NCBI GenBank assembly: GCA_024138025.1 | Contig: JAMXBD010000822.1 | Coordinates: forward strand, 310,001 to 374,000 | Reading direction: 5' to 3' | From: Combretum micranthum | Lineage: Eukaryota > Streptophyta > Magnoliopsida > Myrtales > Combretaceae | DNA: 64,000 bases | Part shown: positions 59,431-64,000 of the stretch, piece after piece | Numbering within the stretch: position 1 is the first letter of the stretch | How the letters are laid out: every line of letters begins with the position of its first letter | Translations under genes and position numbers: made by a program | Notes under the pieces: generated by a model | What the model was told of the DNA's origin: nothing | The model's input: only the letters and a program-made list of their open reading frames with translations | The model's database searches: none

Positions 59431-61400
59431 ATGTTGGGTTATAGATCTAACTCAAATGAGTCTATAATTAAAGAAATCCTAAGTGTATTGTGTAAAGTAC
59501 AAATAAATAATTCATATTGAAGGGTATAAATGTAATATAATGTTGTTAAGTGGGTATTTTTGTCATTGGACAGACGAATTTGAACTTGAGGAAGTCATAC
59601 GTGAAGAATCGAATGAAGACAATCAAAGCTGGCAAGTAAGCCGCCAGCTTATATTGGAAAGCCGTCGGCCTTTAGACAGCTTTGAGCTCTTGAGAGAAAA
59701 TTGAAAAATTTGGCCGAATAGTGAAAGCCGACATAAAAGTTGTCGGCTTATAATTGAAGGCCGTCGACATAAGTGGGAAGGTTGTCGGCGTATCCACCAG
59801 CCTTCTTTTTAAAACGTAAAGTTTTGTTTTATGAATTTCTTGTCTTCAAACCTTTTCAACTTCTCTTAAAAGCTTATATATAACCTCCCATTCTTTTGGA
59901 AACCCTAGGAGCTTTCAAGGAGCAAAAACCCTAGGTATGTAACTTTCCTCTAATCTTTTCAATCAAACCCTTTAAATAAATCTTTTCTTATGCTAGTTAT
60001 CTTATGGATTGAAGGAGATTCAACAGTTACGGCAAAACCCCAGTGTGATTGGGATTTAGAAGACTTCGATTCAAAGGAAAAGGTAATATTCTTATTAGGG
60101 TTTTATAATTCTTATGATTTTGAAGAAATATCCTTTAGATTATAATCTAGGTTTATGTGTTCTTTCAAAGGGAATCCAAGATTTGTTGTTGAGGATCAGG
60201 GGTGGACCTAGATTTGAAGTTGCGATTTCAAATCAAGGAAAAAGATAAGGGTTTTATTAGATTTATGGATTATGAGATCTGTAAATCATGGAATTGTAAT
60301 TTATAGTTTATTATTCAGGAGAATTGAGAATTAAGGTTCCGATTTCCTAATTGAGATCTACAAGTTCTAGGTACGTAAGAATCTATACCATGCTAAAAAT
60401 CAATGAACTTTATTTGTTATTGTGATAGAATTTCTAATTGTAGGCTTTTTATATTCTTATATATATTGAATGAAGGTGTGGAGAAATCAAGGGATTTAGA
60501 GATAGTTACATTGAAGGGCTTCATTGGATTGTAAACCAAGAATAAAAGGTATGTGTTATTGTAATTTCATAGATCTATGGTTAGAGTTTTCGATCTTTGA
60601 GTCAAATTATGGAATTTAGGGTTAGGGTTTAATTTTGTGGAAATGGAAATTTATTGAGACATATTGTTGATCAGGAAACGTGTGAGACCTTGTTCTTGTA
60701 AGAAGTTCTGTTAGTGGATTGAAGTATTGAAAGCAATACCAGGTACGACCTTACCATATATGTTTTTTTTTTTTTTTTGTGCTTGTAGGATTAGTTGCAA
60801 AGTTTGACTTAACATATATTTGACTTAAATTGAAACGAGTGTTGGTTGTGCTTGGCAGCGGTTAATAAAGACCACGACAGTAGTGTGATACTAACGCTAG
60901 TAACTTGATGATCCTTATGTGGTGATGTCCCGAGTGGAGTTGCACCTGGAGATGATTCTGATAGATTATGAGTCGTTACCAGTTTAATTGTGAAACGTAT
61001 CTATATTATATTATGATAATATGGTTTTCATCGGGGTTATGATTTACTTCGGGTTTAGGATTAGTGATCAATAGTCCTAAACTGTGTTGGTTGTTGGCTA
61101 ATGAAAAGATAATTAAATTGTGCTTGTTGCATTAGAATATAAGTTGTATGTGATATTGTGATTTGCATGTTCATGTGCATGTGCTTGTGCTTTTGGTTTG
61201 GCGTATTGGGCGTTTTTCGCTCAATTCTTATTTTTCCCACAGATACAAGTAAAATTCTATGATTTATGACTTGACGAGTTATGACATATTTGTTGATGAT
61301 GGGGAGAGCGATAGCGATTATGACTATCATGCTGATAATTGAAATTTGCTATTAGTAATTTAAGAAGAAGAAACATATGATGATTTAGTAATTTTCTTTT
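59431..61400 (+). repeat. Possible gypsy-type LTR with GCCGACGGC-like motifs
   Basis: Opens TGTTGGGTTATAG. GCCGCCAGC, GCCGTCGGC, GTCGGC and GCCGAC words recur about every 20-40 bases over 59625-59810. TATATATAACCTCCC (about 59873) with AACCCTAGG after it looks like a promoter and transcript start. Several GGTA(A/C/T)G-flanked segments follow. No coding content. The right end is unknown, and no second copy lies in the window. Confidence 0.4.
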
Positions 61401-61699
61401 GAAGACTTTTATATGTAAGGATTTTATTATTTTTAGATTTGATATTTAGATGATTTATGAGTTAAGGACATTTATTTTAATATGAAAAAGTTGTTAAAAG
61501 TTACCTATATGTGAGTATTTGGTGATATTTTAATTACATATTTGTGGTTTTAGAAATCTATAGCCTTGCGTGTCTTTCATGATAAGGACATGTGGTGGGC
61601 TGATAACGCCTTTAGGTTAGAGAGTTACATATTGCATATACTTAGAAGACGATTTGAAAATGAGGAGATTTTTTTTTTTCATCAAAGGAAGATTAGGTA

Positions 61700-62243
61700 C
61701 TGTATGCTGGCAATTGGGGTCTATACACCGCCGACCTTTAAGGCACTTTTGAAATTCCTTCAATTTGACAATTTTTGCTGAAAGCTGTAGACAGGCAAGG
61801 CCGACATCAAGGCTACTGGCCTTAGGGGATTACGCTGCTAGTGTAGGCAGGTAGGCCGCCGACGTACAACCAGAGTAGGAACACCGAAGTCCAACACCTG
61901 TTTACAAAGTTGCCAACTTTTATTTAATTTATGCCAGCTTATGTTTAGTTTGAGTATTTTTCTTTGTGTTCCATATATATACTCCTTATCTTATCTTATG
62001 ATTTATGAGAGGCTATCCTAGAGAGAGAGTCTAGAGAGAGAGAGGCCTGCTATCGTTGAAATCTACTGTTGTGGTGAGGATTTATGTGATCCATTAGTGT
62101 TATCTAGTGAGAAAAGCTGTTATATCTTATTATTATTGATAGTGGAAGAAATTTACGTTGTGGTCTTCTGGTTTTTCTCCAAATTGAGGTTTTTTACGCA
62201 AATCCTGGTGTTTTTTTTTAATTATTTTTTTTTGTATGACAGG
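61700..62243 (+). repeat. LTR-end-like stretch with similar GCCGAC motifs
   Basis: CCGCCGACC, GGCCGACATC and GGCCGCCGACG recur over 61728-61866, like the words at 59625-59810. The later part (AGAGAGAGAGTC, then GTGGTCTTCTGGTTTTTCTC and CAAATCCTGGTG, about 62010-62210) resembles the 3' end of plant Copia-type LTRs. Tentative. Confidence 0.35.
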
Positions 62244-62246
62244 TAA

Positions 62247-62293
62247 GAGGAAAAATCGTTCATATCGCTTCTACGTTATCGGAAGATTTTTCC
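62247..62293. repeat. Perfect 10-bp stem-loop
   Basis: AGGAAAAATC and GATTTTTCCT are exact reverse complements separated by 27 bases. Confidence 0.7.
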
Positions 62294-62617
62294 TAACAGC
62301 AAATAACATGTCGTAAGCAGGAAAAGTTTCGCTTTCTCTTAAGAAAAACCCCTCCACTATAGGCTCTCCTTCCTCTCAAATGATCTCTCCTTTGCGTAAG
62401 AAGAAATGTCCTTACACTGATGACCTTGTAATGATAGATCGCAATGAGGAACAAGAACGTCCGTTTGATGAATACATGAGAACAGATAAATGGGGGGCAC
62501 AAGGACAACCCGAAAGAGGGGCACGATTCAGAAGTGAAAAGCAAATTGAACGGTCAAGAATAGAAGAAGTCCTACCATGACAAAGCAGAAATAAATCTTT
62601 CGAATGCTTATACAAAA
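62294..62617 (+). other. Unrecognised, GC-richer segment ending in poly-A
   Basis: The plus strand is open from 62380 to 62580 (67 codons, charged: KKKCPYTDDLVMIDRNEEQE), and the frame continues after a single TGA for about ten more codons. Base composition is clearly higher in GC than the neighbouring DNA. A 20-base poly-A follows (about 62608-62630). It could be a retroposed transcript piece or organelle-derived DNA. I could not match it to any protein. Confidence 0.35.
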
Positions 62618-63060
62618 AAAAAAAAAAAAAAACACATAAAATACTATATAAATTATTTATTATAAAACTAAGATATATAAACAACAATAAAATATAAATA
62701 AAAATTTTAAATAGATAAATAACATTTAATATTAGATTATTTTCCATTTGAGAAAGAAATAATTTATTATTTATTCACAACATTATTGTGTTGTTAATAA
62801 CAACACATAAAATAAATGTAATTGAAATAAAAGCATGTTTGATTGCTTTATATATAAGTTCCACCAAGAAAACAATCCCGTTTCTAAACAATATGAGATT
62901 TCTTTTTCTTTTGTAACTTTTTTTAGAATATTACCATAATCCACATCACTAATCTTTAAACTCAAATAGAATGTGTTTATATATAAATATATATATATAT
63001 ATATATTTGATAATTTCATGTGAAAATGGGTTAAATACTATAATTTACATATCTAGAATT
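62618..63060. repeat. Partial third copy of duplication-unit sequence
   Basis: Colinear with 39411-39860, in the same orientation. Shared landmarks are AAATTATTTATTATAA, ATATATAAACAAC and AATATGAGATTTCTTTTTCT. It begins exactly after the poly-A run and ends near 63060. No decarboxylase sequence accompanies it. Confidence 0.8.
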
Positions 63061-64000
63061 TTATTTTAAATTTAAAATTTTACTTTAGATAAAAAATATA
63101 TTTTAAAAAAATTCGGATGGTTAGGGCTGGAAACAAACTTGGCTTGACACCTGGTGCGTCCACCTCAAGTCTTGCACTAACCCCATTCGGCATGGTTTGG
63201 GCCCCAAGATTTTAGCCCTGCATGTGGCGGAAAAAAATTGGGTCTTGATGTGGCTTGGTCCCCTGGCAATGGCCATGTGAAGAAGCCTTGTGCAATCACT
63301 GCTGTGTTCCACATTATCACATATTATTGTAGGAATAAAAAAATTATTTAAAAAAAAAGCAAAAAGAAGTAAAGTGCTTGCCAAATATTTGTGATTTATA
63401 TTTTTCAATATTGATCTTATATTTATTAAACTTAAAACAAGACTTTATGCTTAATTTAAAAACCTGAGGCTCAAACTCCACTTGATTTGAATGAATTTAT
63501 TTAGAGTATTCAGTTCAAGTTTGACTCAAGTGTCAACTGGATAAGTACTATTTTTTCTCTTCCCTTTTAAAAGAATATTTTGCTACAAGAAACGTAAAAA
63601 TAACATGGATGTACTTCCCTCTTTCCCTCCTCAACATTTGCTTGAGGATAGCTATCGTAGTCCTCGCTTAGTGATCTTAAATCAAGAGATAATCACTAGC
63701 TTACCAGCACACTCCTCTTGATAGACATCCCAGAAGTCTTCAAAGAACCCTGAAGAGGTAAATGTATGGGCTATTCATACTCCTTGCCATAACTACTATA
63801 TGGAGAGCTAAGTAGCTATATATTATACTCATAAAGTAATGCATGATAGATTGGCGATTTGTAGCCATTTCGAAGAAATTAGAGGTGACAAAGCAATCTT
63901 TCGTATAATACAAATAAAATATAAAAATAATTGTAACCTAGTTAAGAAGCAGAAAACCACGTAAATAGTAAGCCCTATGGTGCTCAATTGTAAAGAGTGT
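63061..64000. other. Right edge: GC-richer patch, then AT-rich spacer
   Basis: The stretch at 63123-63300 is GC-richer. It begins TAGGGCTGGAAACAAAC, which resembles an hAT end, and 63465-63540 carries TCAAACTCCACTTGA / TCAAGTTTGACTCAAG inverted words like hAT subterminal repeats. No target duplication found. The 95-codon minus-strand frame (63121-63408) has no recognised homology. 63600-64000 holds nothing recognised. Confidence 0.35.

Noticed and set aside
62783..63019. 78-codon minus-strand frame
   Set aside because: It is in an AT-rich repeat copy; the homologous sequence at 39560-39800 does not keep the frame.
1..64000. CRISPR arrays, rRNA or functional tRNA genes, bacterial operons or a novel defence-like system
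   Set aside because: No regular spacer-repeat arrays, rRNA blocks or complete cloverleaf tRNAs were seen. tRNA-like boxes belong to SINEs, and all long coding relics are transposon or decarboxylase pseudogenes of a plant genome.

Overview
This window is AT-rich nuclear DNA from a flowering plant, probably pericentromeric or gene-poor. The evidence is dense nesting of Ty3/gypsy chromoviruses, hAT, PIF/Harbinger-like and Mutator-like elements, and tRNA-derived SINEs. It also holds two decayed copies of a plant aromatic L-amino-acid (tyrosine/DOPA) decarboxylase gene. I cannot fix the species. I find no intact protein-coding gene, tRNA, rRNA, CRISPR array or bacterial-type operon; every recognisable coding segment carries stops or frameshifts.

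Layout. 1-4240: 3' end of a chromovirus (integrase, chromodomain, polypurine tract) and its very long 3' LTR (about 2.9 kb). 4771-8985: a whole but degenerate hAT transposon with two recognisable introns in its transposase. 9782-11280: a possible LTR. 11745-12262: a PIF/Harbinger-type MITE. 12314-25790: a second MITE split by a retrotransposon with about 1.37 kb repeats at both ends. The interior of that element holds a decayed gag-pol-chromodomain chromovirus, whose integrase is split by a 1669-bp solo LTR with a perfect 5-bp target duplication. 26470-34354: a minus-strand Reina-like chromovirus with about 295-bp LTRs, split in its protease region by a solo LTR of the same family as the long LTR at 1350-4240.

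33645-37424: a direct tandem duplication (unit about 1.89 kb) carrying gag, the 5' LTR and a SINE. 37399-47690: a larger, older tandem duplication (units about 5.5 and 4.8 kb). Each unit ends in a decarboxylase pseudogene, and the units differ by element insertions: a SINE and an hAT in the first; a Mutator-like MITE, an hAT-like fragment and another insertion in the second. The first pseudogene has an internal inversion. 48440-49608: another gypsy relic. 49609-64000: mostly unrecognised AT-rich DNA with a small MITE, several LTR-like stretches and, at 62618-63060, a partial third copy of sequence from the first duplication unit.

Nothing here acts as a working pathway. The value is historical: paralogous filled and empty sites and target duplications give an order of insertion, duplication and inversion around a dying decarboxylase gene cluster.
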